A stretch of DNA of 64,000 bases from Eutrophobius brisbanensis (GCA_038131795.1 JAYPQE010000003.1:248001-312000); one strand, 5' to 3'. Numbered from the stretch's first letter, positions 32,992 to 42,723 are shown. Numbers and translations: made by a program. The notes: a model not told the origin generated them from the sequence alone.

Positions 32992-34332
32992 CTAGAAGCG
33001 ATCATTTATCCACTTTGCCAGATAATCAAAATCATTTTTTACCGCATTGTCATACCGGCCATCGTAGGCCTGGCCCTCGGGCATGCAGGCCGTGCAGGGA
33101 TTGCCGCCATGGGTTGCTCCTTCAACGGCAATGAAATCCTTGTCCTGACTGGCGGTAAAGTCGTAGATAAGTTCGCTATTTCTGACAAAGTAATGGCCAG
33201 TCATGGCGCTGACCAGGACAGGTACTGAAATATACTGGACCATGCAGAGTGTGGAATTGTTGCTGGAACAGTAGTCGATCTCTGTCATGGAATTGGTTGA
33301 GCGGATGGCACGAACACTGAGAAAGGATTTTAATGATAGCATTCGGGTGCCTTCCCAGAATTCCTCATGCCCCTGGGGGTCAATGTCAAATGGGCGTACA
33401 CTTTCAACGATACAACAATCCTCTATTGTGCCGTCATTTTTAATTTCCTTGTGTGTATTAACCGTACTATGGTCAATGCTACGGTCGATGCGCATAAGCC
33501 TTGATATGTCTGCCATGGGTATGACGAAGGCGGCGTCGCCTTTGCTTGAATAGGTACCTGCTTCTACCTGTTCCATTCGCTCCAGGGCAATATCAATCAA
33601 TTTATTCATACGGGCAGACTGGGCCTCCAGGTAGCTTTCTATGAATTCATCAGAATAGCTGGTATTGGCACCGTCATAGCCGTTTTCCGGATTAAACGGA
33701 TCCAGTCTGGGATTGAGTTTCGGGGCTGCGCCATTATTCAGAATTTCCTCATCATTCATCACGGCCGGATTGAGACTCCTGACCGCGTTTATCCCGTTAC
33801 CCAGGTGGGCGTCCCAGAAAATAACGCCATCGGCAGGTGGCAGATCGCGTATATAGTCAGGGCATTTCATCAATCGTTCCGGTGCCTGGCAAAGGCTGTT
33901 GCCATTTTCAGCTATGGCCTGGTAGAAGGCCATGGTGGGGCCGCCACCGCTGTGACCAATTAGAATCACAGTATCGATTCCAGGCAGGCTGCGCAAAAGT
34001 TCAACACCCTGCTTAACATCCAGTGAATTATGTTCCCATGGCGTGCAAAGTGCCTCGTTATTCTGGCAGCGAGGGTTCATGCCCAGGGCGACAATGCCGC
34101 GCTTGGGCATTTCCTGGGTAGAAATATGTGACATAAAATTGGAATCACGGTGCATTGCCAGGGTAGCTACATGAGGATTAGGAAATATGTCAGGATCTGG
34201 CAGGTACAGGGCACCCATGGTTGCGCTCGGCTCAAACTGGATAAATTGGGGCGGGGGTTGTTCTGCATGAATCGGACTGGCACATATGACAAGAAACAGC
34301 AGATTAACAAGTACGAAATGAATAGACTTCAT
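32992..34332 (-). CDS. Secreted alpha/beta hydrolase, copy C
   Basis: This 446-residue protein is the first gene of the three-copy tandem on the minus strand. It has a signal peptide (residues 1-23, ending IHAE), a GHSGGG elbow with Ser128, a candidate acid in FWDAHLGNGIN and a candidate base in EGATHGGNPC. It shares the CC pair (IEDCCIVE) and C-x2-C (PCTACM) with the other copies. A GGGGGGA ribosome site precedes the ATG. An 84-base gap separates it from copy B; all three were probably made by tandem duplication. Confidence 0.8.
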   Translation of the reverse strand: MKSIHFVLVNLLFLVICASPIHAEQPPPQFIQFEPSATMGALYLPDPDIFPNPHVATLAMHRDSNFMSHISTQEMPKRGIVALGMNPRCQNNEALCTPWEHNSLDVKQGVELLRSLPGIDTVILIGHSGGGPTMAFYQAIAENGNSLCQAPERLMKCPDYIRDLPPADGVIFWDAHLGNGINAVRSLNPAVMNDEEILNNGAAPKLNPRLDPFNPENGYDGANTSYSDEFIESYLEAQSARMNKLIDIALERMEQVEAGTYSSKGDAAFVIPMADISRLMRIDRSIDHSTVNTHKEIKNDGTIEDCCIVESVRPFDIDPQGHEEFWEGTRMLSLKSFLSVRAIRSTNSMTEIDYCSSNNSTLCMVQYISVPVLVSAMTGHYFVRNSELIYDFTASQDKDFIAVEGATHGGNPCTACMPEGQAYDGRYDNAVKNDFDYLAKWINDRF

Positions 34333-34387
34333 TTTGATTGTCCCCCCGGTAGCTTTTTGGTAGTTGTAATAGTGTAGTGTATTTCCT

Positions 34388-34984
34388 CTATCTAAACATC
34401 ATCATGTGCTGGTTGCCATCTTCATCCATAACTTCAACGGCAACAGACAACCCGGTTTCAACGTATTTTCTCCATAAATCAAATACTTTTGTAAGTATAT
34501 TATTTCTTTGATCCAGGGTCAGGGAGAGCCAGTCTTCATTTGAGGTCAATTGCAGCGAACCTTCATCTAGTTGTTCCACTGCTATAAAGGGCGTCACCCC
34601 GGTCTTATTTTCAACTTCTTTAACCAAGCTTACAAAATGTGCTCTAAAGAGTGAAAAATGATGATTTTGAGGTGTTGCAACTGGACTTTCATCTTTTTTT
34701 GCAAGTAAATCACTGTGTATCCATCCATAATCCAGGCGTTTATCATTTGTTGCTACTTCCACCCAATCTTCATAACGGCTAATCTCAATTATTTCACGAT
34801 TTATTGGCAGTCTTTTGACAATTGTGGATGTAGTAGAAGGTCGGGACCGAAGGTTAACAATTTCAGCATTGATAACCAGGGTATCTCCACGGTCAGCGAT
34901 AGCGGAATGATTGAACATGCATAAGGCTAAAATCAGCCATGAAGGCCAGACAAATTTATGTAAATAATCGTTCAGTTTATACAT
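34388..34984 (-). CDS. Exported bacterial SH3-domain protein
   Basis: This 198-residue protein has an N-terminal hydrophobic signal (WPSWLILALCMFNHSAIA) and an SH3b-type domain at about residues 35-92 (AEIVNLRSRPSTTSTIVKRLP through WIHSDLL). A roughly 100-residue C-terminal region without a family I recognise follows, ending MDEDGNQHMMMFR. SH3b domains commonly bind peptidoglycan or extracellular ligands. It lies 20 bases downstream of the DUF1499 gene on the same strand and may be the last gene of the polyamine operon. Confidence 0.8.
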   Translation of the reverse strand: MYKLNDYLHKFVWPSWLILALCMFNHSAIADRGDTLVINAEIVNLRSRPSTTSTIVKRLPINREIIEISRYEDWVEVATNDKRLDYGWIHSDLLAKKDESPVATPQNHHFSLFRAHFVSLVKEVENKTGVTPFIAVEQLDEGSLQLTSNEDWLSLTLDQRNNILTKVFDLWRKYVETGLSVAVEVMDEDGNQHMMMFR

Positions 34985-35004
34985 GTGAATATAGAAGGTC
35001 TAAC

Positions 35005-35787
35005 TCAGGACCTGAAGGTTTGAATGAATTGAGAGATTCTTTCAGCGTTCTTGCCTAAATCACCTTTGCCAACCCGGGAAGATGAGCGTATATCAATACG
35101 GCTTCCAGATCCTTCCTGACGTACCCGGATCACGATATCATCGATGAAACCGAACAGCATTGAGGTATCATAAGCCTCAATGATGCCCTGTTGATAATCA
35201 AGGTTAATAAACTCCCATTGCAAATCTTTGACAACCTGGGTTGCTTCAACTAATGCATCATCCACACTTAGCTCCGTTATGAGAGGTTTAATTTCAGGAT
35301 AAGCTGCCAGTTGCTTACTTGCTGTTACATCTTTCATATAGGCAGTAGAGTTATCACCTGGTTGTCTGAGATTTATGGTTTCCTGGTATAAGGGAGGGTC
35401 ATCTACATCCGTTGAAATATCATGGGTCAATGGTTTGGTGAAATTGTCTATCCCGACCAAAATAACAGCAGTAAGTACTGGGATCATACCCAATATGACA
35501 ATCAGGATTACGGGTCGCCATGAAATATAAGCTTTAGTCAGAGTCAAAAATGCAGACAGGAAAATGGTGGTAACCATCAGTACGACACCTATGATTATGG
35601 CAATTATCATGATCCGAAATGTAAGAAACCCGGGGGTATTCAGGTAATACCTGAAAAGAGGTGCAGTGACGATGACTGCCAGATTCAAACAGGCAAGGTA
35701 GGATAGTAATGTGATCATCGTCATGGTCTTGCTGTGGGTGATAGGCGAACTATCTGTTTCAAATTGCCAGTCCTGTGAGAATTTCAT
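35005..35787 (-). CDS. DUF1499 membrane protein
   Basis: This 260-residue protein has three predicted transmembrane helices in the first 125 residues (LLSYLACLNLAVIVTAPLF, FRIMIIAIIIGVVLMVTTIF and ILVIVILGMIPVLTAVILVG). A C-terminal DUF1499 domain follows, with ALVEATQVVKDLQWEFI, AYDTSMLFGFIDDIVIRV and the closing IDIRSSSRVGKGDLGKNA. DUF1499 proteins are widespread and uncharacterised. It lies 55 bases after the phosphotransferase gene, on the same strand as the polyamine genes. Confidence 0.87.
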   Translation of the reverse strand: MKFSQDWQFETDSSPITHSKTMTMITLLSYLACLNLAVIVTAPLFRYYLNTPGFLTFRIMIIAIIIGVVLMVTTIFLSAFLTLTKAYISWRPVILIVILGMIPVLTAVILVGIDNFTKPLTHDISTDVDDPPLYQETINLRQPGDNSTAYMKDVTASKQLAAYPEIKPLITELSVDDALVEATQVVKDLQWEFINLDYQQGIIEAYDTSMLFGFIDDIVIRVRQEGSGSRIDIRSSSRVGKGDLGKNAERISQFIQTFRS

Positions 35788-35842
35788 ATACGTATTTTAG
35801 TATTAATCATAACCGGATTAGACACGGTTTTTACACAAAGTT

Positions 35843-36877
35843 TTAACGGAGATTGGCCAGGATGATTTCAGCATGCTTGTACTGGCTTAAGAGTGACCTG
35901 GCGGCATTCAACTGACTCCTCGCCCTGGTTTGGCTATGCTCACTATGGCTTTGATATCTCTCAGGGTCCCATGCAAAATAGTTTTCATTTAACGCGTCTG
36001 CGCAAAACCTGGCAGCCAGTTCAATATAAATAGTTAAAGTAGCAGGAAGAATTGCTGACCATTCTGTATCAGTTAGTAGTTGTTTAGAACCGTCGCGATA
36101 TCCTTGCAGACCTGCCTGAAAATTTTCCAGTGAAAAAATTGAAGATGTGTCATCTTCACCATTGGGATTACACCAGGAACGCATGGCGTCACCGAGTTCC
36201 AGCATTATTTGCATGTCACTCAATGTATCGTAATCTAGGATACAAATGGCTTTAAGGGAGTCTTGCTTAAAAAGAAAGTTATTAATTTTTGGATCACCAT
36301 GGACTTTTCTGGAAATTGACTCGGGTAATACAGGCAGTTCCATGGCCTGATTTAATATTTCTATCCCCAGCAGCTTTATTTCTTTATATCTAATATGGTC
36401 CTGTTGATTGAGTAGCGCATCTTCAAGATTTTTTAAATGTCGATGAGTATCATGTACTCCTGGCCGTATGCTTTTAAACTGGTAATCTATAGAATTTAAC
36501 AATTGATGGAACTCACCCAGAACACGCCCGGCTTCGCAGGCGACTTCGGGGTCATGCACAAGGTCAAACGTGGTCCCAGGGATATAATCATATAATCTCC
36601 AGATTATATTATTTTGCTGACTAAATAATTTGCCAGACGTATTTGGTAAAAGCCGGGGGATGGCCATTCCATTGGTGCGCATGAATGACGTCACATAATT
36701 TATATCCTCATGTATATCTGTTTCAAACATGGGATTTACCTGCTGCAAAATATATTGATTCGTTTCAGTGCTAACCAGCCAGGTATGGTTTATAAGGCCT
36801 GAACCTATGGGGTCTACTTTGGCATCTGTTATACCATAGCACTGGAGTACTGATGCATCAGGCGCAGCTGGTTTCAT
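35843..36877 (-). CDS. APH-family phosphotransferase (sugar-kinase-like)
   Basis: This 344-residue protein-kinase-fold small-molecule kinase has the Brenner motif KVHGDPKINNFLF, which provides the catalytic Asp, and the metal-binding Asp in CILDYDTLSDMQIMLELGDAMRSW. The N-terminal ITDAKVDPIGSGLINHTWLV supplies the nucleotide loop. The LSDMQIMLELGDA pattern resembles the N-acetylhexosamine 1-kinase/'desulfatase'-like group. The substrate is unknown. It follows the decarboxylase gene after 21 bases, in an operon with speE. Confidence 0.82.
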   Translation of the reverse strand: MKPAAPDASVLQCYGITDAKVDPIGSGLINHTWLVSTETNQYILQQVNPMFETDIHEDINYVTSFMRTNGMAIPRLLPNTSGKLFSQQNNIIWRLYDYIPGTTFDLVHDPEVACEAGRVLGEFHQLLNSIDYQFKSIRPGVHDTHRHLKNLEDALLNQQDHIRYKEIKLLGIEILNQAMELPVLPESISRKVHGDPKINNFLFKQDSLKAICILDYDTLSDMQIMLELGDAMRSWCNPNGEDDTSSIFSLENFQAGLQGYRDGSKQLLTDTEWSAILPATLTIYIELAARFCADALNENYFAWDPERYQSHSEHSQTRARSQLNAARSLLSQYKHAEIILANLR

Positions 36878-36898
36878 AGTTAGATCATCATCAAGTTG

Positions 36899-38059
36899 TT
36901 AAACCAGTTGAGTAATCTTGTCATCCTGGTTTTTTTCAACATTGACGGCAATTATATGTGTCCTGGGTAGTGAATTAAATTCAGTTGCTGTAGCACTGGT
37001 ATATGCTCCCATCATGGGTGCAATAATCAAATCACCAATTTCAAGTTCCGGCAGTTCAATATCTTCTGAGATTACGTCAATACTGTCACAGGTAGGTCCG
37101 GCGAGTACACTAGGTCGGGTTTGACCTTTACGGACAGATATCTTTGGATAGATGGCATGGTCAAAAATTTGTCCACTGAAAGAGTTATACACTCCATCAT
37201 CCAGATAATACCACGGGACATCGTCACGAATTGCCTTGCCAATGACGGATGTCAGACAGGTCATGGCCGGCGCAGCAATAAATCTTCCCGGTTCGGCAAT
37301 CACCCGGATATTTTTCGGGCGGTTTTCGATGACGTCATTGATAGGTGCACAAAACTCATCAATACTGATTCCTGTGCCATCATAATCAATAGGAAATCCG
37401 CCACCAATATCCAGAATACTCATAGGTATTTCCCGTTTCGTCCTGCTCTCGCTAATGATTTCAAGACATTTGTTTATTGCATCTACATGAGATTGCTGAA
37501 GCTTTGATTGCGAACCAACGTGAAAACTCAGCCCTTTTATATGTATTCCAAGCTGATCAGCACTTGCTAGAAAGGTCTGCACATTATCTACTGATAAACC
37601 AAATTTTTTAGAAAGATTAACGACTGCGTTCGGATTAGGAAAACTCAGCCTTAATAACAGTCCCACACGCTCTTTATAACGAATAAATTTCTCCAGCTCG
37701 TATTCGTTATCTACCACAAAGGTAGTACAACCAAACCTGAGCGTAGATCGTATATCAATGTCCCTTTTTATAGGATGGGTGTGGATGGTTTTTTTTGCTG
37801 AGATATGATTTTTCTCAAGCAGTTTAACTTCGCCCTGGGTAGCAAGATCAAAATTACAGCCTTCTTTATGGAGGACATCTAATACTGTCTCATTGGGTAA
37901 GGCCTTGATAGCAAAATACAGGTCAACACTGGGCAATGCATGTTGTAGCTTACGGTATTGTTCTCTTAATGTATTGCAATCGAGTATCAGCAATGGTGAG
38001 CCATATTTCGCTACCAGGTCCTGCCAGTTTCTACCAGCAACGGGCGATTTGAGTTCCAT
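36899..38059 (-). CDS. Ornithine/lysine decarboxylase, fold type III
   Basis: This 386-residue PLP enzyme of the alanine-racemase fold decarboxylates ornithine (or lysine) to the diamine used by spermidine synthase next door. Lys52 in DLYFAIKALPN is the PLP-binding residue. Other signatures are FHVGSQ, ILDIGGGFPIDY, VIAEPGRFIAAPA and the active-site Cys in LAGPTCDSIDVI. Its length and motifs fit the eukaryotic-type ornithine decarboxylase group rather than SpeC. The choice between ornithine and lysine cannot be made by eye. It begins five bases after speE. Confidence 0.9.
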   Translation of the reverse strand: MELKSPVAGRNWQDLVAKYGSPLLILDCNTLREQYRKLQHALPSVDLYFAIKALPNETVLDVLHKEGCNFDLATQGEVKLLEKNHISAKKTIHTHPIKRDIDIRSTLRFGCTTFVVDNEYELEKFIRYKERVGLLLRLSFPNPNAVVNLSKKFGLSVDNVQTFLASADQLGIHIKGLSFHVGSQSKLQQSHVDAINKCLEIISESRTKREIPMSILDIGGGFPIDYDGTGISIDEFCAPINDVIENRPKNIRVIAEPGRFIAAPAMTCLTSVIGKAIRDDVPWYYLDDGVYNSFSGQIFDHAIYPKISVRKGQTRPSVLAGPTCDSIDVISEDIELPELEIGDLIIAPMMGAYTSATATEFNSLPRTHIIAVNVEKNQDDKITQLV

Positions 38060-38064
38060 AAACT

Positions 38065-38925
38065 TTAACTGGATGCAGGTATGGTAAGGTCAACAATATA
38101 CTGAGGTAGGGCAAAACACCCCAGGTGAACCTCAGGGTTATAATATCTTGTCCTGAAGTTTGCATTTTCAAATCGTTGTTTAATGGTATCCAAATCTACC
38201 TGCCTGTGTAGTAGTGAATCACTACCCCAGCCAAATGCCATGTCACCACCAATATAGGTAGGGACTGCCGCGACATAAAAGTGATGGTCCTGAAAAATTT
38301 GAGAAAAGCAATTATGCGTGTTTTTAATCTCATCTGGTTGCATAAAGGCCACTCCGTTTTGGGTAACAATGATGCCATTCTCATTCATAATACGGTGGCA
38401 GTTGTTATAAAAATCCATCTGGAACAACACTTCGCCTGGACCGATGGGATCGGTTGAGTCGACTATGATTACGTCAAATGCGTCCTTTGATTCGGCGACA
38501 AATTTGGCGCCATCTGCAATGACCAGGTTTAATCTAGGATCATCAAATGCCCCCTGGGAATGACGGGGCAAATATTTTACGCACATATCTACCACTGCTT
38601 TATCTATTTCAACCATGGTGACAGTTTTAACTTCTTTATGCCTCAAGGTTTCCCGCAGCATCCCGCCGTCTCCACCACCGATGATGAGGATATTTTCTGC
38701 TGTACCATGGGCAAGTATAGGCACATGGGTGAGCATTTCATGATAGATAAATTCATCCTTTTCCGTGGTCTGGATGATGCCGTCCAGCGCCATGACCCGG
38801 CCGAATTTTGAATTATGAAATATAATAATGTGCTGATGCTCGGATTTATCTTCAAAATATACATCCTCTATACTGAAGATCTGGCCATGGGCATCATACA
38901 GCGTTTCTTCAAATTGATTTTTCAT
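38065..38925 (-). CDS. speE: Spermidine synthase (putrescine aminopropyltransferase)
   Basis: The protein has 286 residues from ATG 38925, close to the family's usual 287. I choose this start over 38973 because an AGGAAA site precedes it and the sequence then begins in the family manner (MKNQFEETLYD). The SAM-type fold has ILIIGGGDGGMLRE, the motif VIIVDSTDPIGPGEVLF with the active-site Asp, and GAKFVAESKDAFDVI. The IIQTTEKDEFIYHEML block is diagnostic. It leads an operon with the ornithine/lysine decarboxylase. Confidence 0.94.
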   Translation of the reverse strand: MKNQFEETLYDAHGQIFSIEDVYFEDKSEHQHIIIFHNSKFGRVMALDGIIQTTEKDEFIYHEMLTHVPILAHGTAENILIIGGGDGGMLRETLRHKEVKTVTMVEIDKAVVDMCVKYLPRHSQGAFDDPRLNLVIADGAKFVAESKDAFDVIIVDSTDPIGPGEVLFQMDFYNNCHRIMNENGIIVTQNGVAFMQPDEIKNTHNCFSQIFQDHHFYVAAVPTYIGGDMAFGWGSDSLLHRQVDLDTIKQRFENANFRTRYYNPEVHLGCFALPQYIVDLTIPASS

Positions 38926-39454
38926 CTCAATTTCCTTGTGTAACTTATTAATTATATTATGAACTTTTTTCAAACCTTGAATTATGTGATGTAATATAAT
39001 TTTGCAGGATATTACAAGTACTTATTTTATCTTTATGTTGCAGCGCAGTATATCCCCGCCAGATAAAATTAAAAATTTTTTTATTATTTCTGAATTAGTG
39101 GTTTCATCTATCTATATTAATTTCTTCGTTGATTGCACTTAGCTAAATGTCAACGTAGAATGCCGGCTTTGCAGGGGTACAATTAAAATGTTTTTGCCAT
39201 TATTTCAGTAGTCTTCGGTAGATAAGCTTGAATGAATATTCTTAGTAAAATAAACTGGTTTAAAAACTGATTAGGGTCAAATAAAATCATTACTTAGGGG
39301 TAGACCAGTCGGTATTCAACAGTTACTGTATTAGGCAGCTTCCTGGTTGTATATCAGAACAATAATTTTAATTACGGATATTTCTGTAGAACAAGATCGT
39401 TTGTAAAAGATTTTTTTATCATAAAACTCGAGTGGGTGGAGGTTCATAATACTT
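38926..39454. promoter_or_regulatory. Gene-free region between speE and the DUF3450-TonB operon
   Basis: This 529-base, AT-rich region separates divergent operons, so it should hold promoters for both. I see no open frame of note, no clear riboswitch and no repeats. A short upstream frame within speE's leader (MKKVHNIINKLHKEI..) is continuous with speE. The plus-strand operon has a strong ribosome site GGAGG about ten bases before ATG 39455. Confidence 0.4.
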
Positions 39455-40243
39455 ATGGAAACTTTAATATCAGCTAACCGTATAAAACAGGCATGTCTTG
39501 CATTGTCATGTTCATTTTTGATGACGGGTTTATTTGCGCAAGAGCAACAGATTGATCAAATCATGGATGAAGGGGTTGACCGTACAGAGGCAGCCGCTGC
39601 ATCGCAGGGGCGCATTGATTCAACACAAGGTGAGATAGACAAACTTGTCTCCGAATACAAGCGTCAATTGAAAGTCATTGATGGTTTAAAGGTTTACAAC
39701 CAGTTACTGCAGACCCAGCTTGATGCCCAGCAAAGCGATATGGGCAAGCTGCGCAGGTCCATTGACGAGGTCGCCATCATCGAGCGTCAAATCACACCAA
39801 CCATGGTGAAGATGCTTGAGGCACTGGATGCATTTGTTCAGCGTGATGTGCCTTTCCTGCTGGACGAAAGGACCGCCCGTATCGAACGTCTGCGGGGGGC
39901 TATAGAAGACGCCAACATTACCACCGCTGAGAAGTTCAGGGCTGTACTCGAGGCCTATAACATTGAAGGGGATTACGGTCGTACCATTGAGGCTTACAAT
40001 ACGACTTTGAATCTGGACGGTGCAAATCGCGAAGTGAGTATGCTCAAGATTGGTCGGATTGCCTTGATATACCAGACCGCCGACAGGACCATAAATGGTG
40101 TCTGGAACCAGTCAAGCCGGTCCTGGGAAACCATTACCGACGAAGAATTCAGAAATCACATTGCGAAAGGATTACAGATCGCCCGTGAGCAGGTTGCTCC
40201 TGACATGATCATGATTCCTCTCGTTGCATCGGAGATACAATAA
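39455..40243 (+). CDS. DUF3450 periplasmic protein of the TonB locus
   Basis: This 262-residue exported protein has a signal peptide (about residues 1-28, ending LFAQ) and a long heptad-rich coiled coil from about residue 40 to 110 (QGEIDKLVSEYKRQLKVIDG). The DUF3450 core contains FVQRDVPFLLDERTARIERL and EKFRAVLEAYNIEGDYGRTI. It is the first gene of the DUF3450-ExbB-ExbB-ExbD-TonB-TPR operon; its stop overlaps the next ATG (TAATG). A periplasmic partner of the proton channel is inferred from its conserved position. Confidence 0.9.
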   Translation: METLISANRIKQACLALSCSFLMTGLFAQEQQIDQIMDEGVDRTEAAAASQGRIDSTQGEIDKLVSEYKRQLKVIDGLKVYNQLLQTQLDAQQSDMGKLRRSIDEVAIIERQITPTMVKMLEALDAFVQRDVPFLLDERTARIERLRGAIEDANITTAEKFRAVLEAYNIEGDYGRTIEAYNTTLNLDGANREVSMLKIGRIALIYQTADRTINGVWNQSSRSWETITDEEFRNHIAKGLQIAREQVAPDMIMIPLVASEIQ

Positions 40244-41628
40244 TGAAGCGCTTTATTACATCAATCCTATTTACATCCCTGTGTTTGACCGGTCTCAATG
40301 TCAGTGCCCAGGGGTCATTGTCCAGCCTGGATGATCTGCTCAAGCAGGTCCAGGATGGTACCTTCCGTGAAAATCAACAAAACCGTGCCCGCGAGCAGGA
40401 GTTTGTTCAAAACCGTGGACGCCAGCAGGACTTATTGCGACAGGCTGAAACTGATCGTGCCAACCTGGAGGCAGAAAGTGCCCGGATGGAGCGTGAGTTT
40501 GAAGAAAACGAACTGGCACTGGCTGAATTGCGTGAGCAGTTGTCAGTCAGGATGGGCTCATTGCGGGAATTATTTGGTGTCCTGCAGCAGGCTGCAGGTG
40601 ATGCCAGGGGTAACTTTGAAAGCTCATTAACTAACGTAGAATACCCCGAGCGTGCAGCTTTTCTCACGACCCTTTCAGAGAAGATGGGATCAACTACAGA
40701 GCTGGCATCCCTGGAAGAAATCGAACAATTATGGTTCGAATTGCAGCGGGAAATGACGGAGCAGGGCAAGGTTAAACGGATTAACACCACAGTGGTGACT
40801 GCCGATGGCGCAGAGGCCAATATGGATGTTATCCGGGTAGGTGTGTTCAACCTGGTAGCTGATGGTAAATACCTGACCTACAGTGACCCCGGTACAGGTG
40901 GTACTGGTATTGTCTCTGAATTACAAAGACAGCCACAGGCCCGTTATCTTGATGCAGTAAATGAAATGCAAAATGCATCATCTGGTGTAGTTGGATTTGG
41001 TCTGGACCCAAGTCGCGGTCAGTTACTGTCCATGCTGGTACAGACGCCTAACCTCAGAGAACGCATTGACCAGGGTGGTACAGTGGGTTACATCATCATC
41101 GGTCTTGGTGCTATTGGTGCGGTGATTGCAATCCTGAGGTTTATCCTGCTTCTGGTTGTCAGTGCCCAGGTGGCTGCGCAAAAACGCAACCCGGGCAAAG
41201 CCTCCAAAAAGAACCCGCTTGGTCGTGTGTTGTCTGTTTACCAGGACAGCAAGGGCATCGATCTGGAATCTTTGGAATTACGTCTTGGTGAGGCCGTGCT
41301 GAAGGAAACACCTAAACTGCAACGGTTCAATATGATGCTTAAGGTGATCGCGGTGGTGGCCCCATTATTAGGGCTGCTGGGAACAGTGACCGGTATGATT
41401 ATCACCTTCCAGGCCATTACCCTGTTTGGTGCGGGTGATCCGAAAATGATGGCTGGTGGTATTTCTCAGGCACTGATCACAACAGTATTAGGACTGTGTG
41501 TCGCCATTCCTATGGTGATGTTGCATACCCTGGTTGCCGGTAGAAGTAAGGCGCTTGTGGAAGTACTGGAAGAGCAGGCAACCGGCATGGTGGCTGAATA
41601 CGCTGAACAATCCGGCAAAGTCTCCTGA
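40243..41628 (+). CDS. MotA/TolQ/ExbB proton-channel protein with long periplasmic coiled coil
   Basis: This 461-residue protein has a signal peptide ending VSAQ and an N-terminal coiled coil with two Arg/Gln/Glu-rich heptad tracts (about residues 30-110). The channel domain follows: transmembrane helix near residues 285-310 (GYIIIGLGAIGAVIAILRF) and the pair carrying APLLGLLGTVTGMIITFQAI and SQALITTVLGLCVAIPMVML. Those are the proton-channel signatures. The extended periplasmic part distinguishes it from classical ExbB and may contact DUF3450. Confidence 0.92.
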   Translation: MKRFITSILFTSLCLTGLNVSAQGSLSSLDDLLKQVQDGTFRENQQNRAREQEFVQNRGRQQDLLRQAETDRANLEAESARMEREFEENELALAELREQLSVRMGSLRELFGVLQQAAGDARGNFESSLTNVEYPERAAFLTTLSEKMGSTTELASLEEIEQLWFELQREMTEQGKVKRINTTVVTADGAEANMDVIRVGVFNLVADGKYLTYSDPGTGGTGIVSELQRQPQARYLDAVNEMQNASSGVVGFGLDPSRGQLLSMLVQTPNLRERIDQGGTVGYIIIGLGAIGAVIAILRFILLLVVSAQVAAQKRNPGKASKKNPLGRVLSVYQDSKGIDLESLELRLGEAVLKETPKLQRFNMMLKVIAVVAPLLGLLGTVTGMIITFQAITLFGAGDPKMMAGGISQALITTVLGLCVAIPMVMLHTLVAGRSKALVEVLEEQATGMVAEYAEQSGKVS

Positions 41629-41655
41629 ATATCACCGTTTAGCAGGGAAAATTAA

Positions 41656-42237
41656 ATGGTAGAAATGATCTATAACCTGTTACGCGCCATCACCTCGGTG
41701 GTTGGCGTGGAACAGGGTTTCATTAACATGTGGGAAGCTATCCGCGATTTCATTGAACTGGGTGGTGATGTCTTATTTCTCATTGGTTTCCTGATGATTT
41801 TTATGTGGGTTCTGATAATTGAGCGAATACTGTATTTCACCATTAATCACAGGCAGATAGTCAAGAAAACGGTAGCTGCATGGAATGCCCGCCCTGAGCG
41901 GAAGTCCTGGCAGGCACACCGTATTCGCGAGGCCATGATCTCCGAAGTCAGGTTATCCGCACAGAAGTTTCTCGGATTGATTCAGGCAGCTGTTGCATTA
42001 TGTCCGCTAATGGGGCTATTGGGCACCGTGACAGGCATGGTCGGTGTTTTCGAGATTATGTCGATCCTGGGGTCGGGTAATGCCCGCGCCATGGCTGACG
42101 GGGTCTCCAAGGCCACTGTGCCCACTATGTGCGGCATGGTTGCAGCGCTTTCCGGGCTATTTATCAGCTATTGGCTGCAAAGAAAGGCCCAGATTGAAAT
42201 TCAGTTGCTTGGTGAAAAAATGACGATGGACCATTAA
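41656..42237 (+). CDS. exbB: ExbB-type proton-channel subunit
   Basis: This 193-residue inner-membrane protein has three transmembrane helices: DVLFLIGFLMIFMWVLIIER near residues 33-55, then LIQAAVALCPLMGLLGTVTGMVGVF and VPTMCGMVAALSGLFISYWL. The GLLGTVTGMVGVF motif is the ExbB/TolQ signature. It forms the motor with ExbD encoded downstream. It is shorter than the first channel gene and lacks a signal peptide and coiled coil. Having two ExbB-like genes in tandem is usual for this locus type. Confidence 0.92.
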   Translation: MVEMIYNLLRAITSVVGVEQGFINMWEAIRDFIELGGDVLFLIGFLMIFMWVLIIERILYFTINHRQIVKKTVAAWNARPERKSWQAHRIREAMISEVRLSAQKFLGLIQAAVALCPLMGLLGTVTGMVGVFEIMSILGSGNARAMADGVSKATVPTMCGMVAALSGLFISYWLQRKAQIEIQLLGEKMTMDH

Positions 42238-42296
42238 CACTTTGAATAATTCGCAAGAATTGACTAATCTTAAAAGTATAACTGTACAGGTGACCG

Positions 42297-42701
42297 ATGC
42301 GTAAAATCTCTCAGCAGGGCATTGAAGAAGAAACCGCTATCGATATAACCCCACTTATCGATATTGTCTTCATTATGCTCATCTTTTTTATCGTGACAGC
42401 GACCTTTGTCAAAGAACCTGGAACGACCGTAGATAAACCGACTGCATTAACTGCAGATCCCAAACCCAGGGCGAATATTCTCATCGCTATAGACTCTGCT
42501 GATGGCGTATGGGTTGATAGGCGTCGTATCGATCCCAGGGCAGTCAAGCCCAGTATTGAACGCTTATTATCTGAAAATCCAAGCGGATCTGTCATTATCC
42601 AGGCTGACAATAAGTCAACCAATGAAGCACTGGTCCTGGTGATGGATGCAGCCAGGGAAGCAGGCGTTGCCAATGTTGCAATATCTGCACTGGAAGAATA
42701 A
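42297..42701 (+). CDS. exbD: ExbD-type biopolymer transport protein
   Basis: This 134-residue protein has one transmembrane helix (ITPLIDIVFIMLIFFIVTATF, about residues 20-40) carrying the conserved proton-translocating Asp in TPLIDIVFIML. The periplasmic domain ends VLVMDAAREAGVANVAIS, typical of ExbD/TolR. It lies between exbB and tonB and completes the stator. Confidence 0.94.
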   Translation: MRKISQQGIEEETAIDITPLIDIVFIMLIFFIVTATFVKEPGTTVDKPTALTADPKPRANILIAIDSADGVWVDRRRIDPRAVKPSIERLLSENPSGSVIIQADNKSTNEALVLVMDAAREAGVANVAISALEE

Positions 42702-42723
42702 CTGAACGAAACGAGGTGATATT

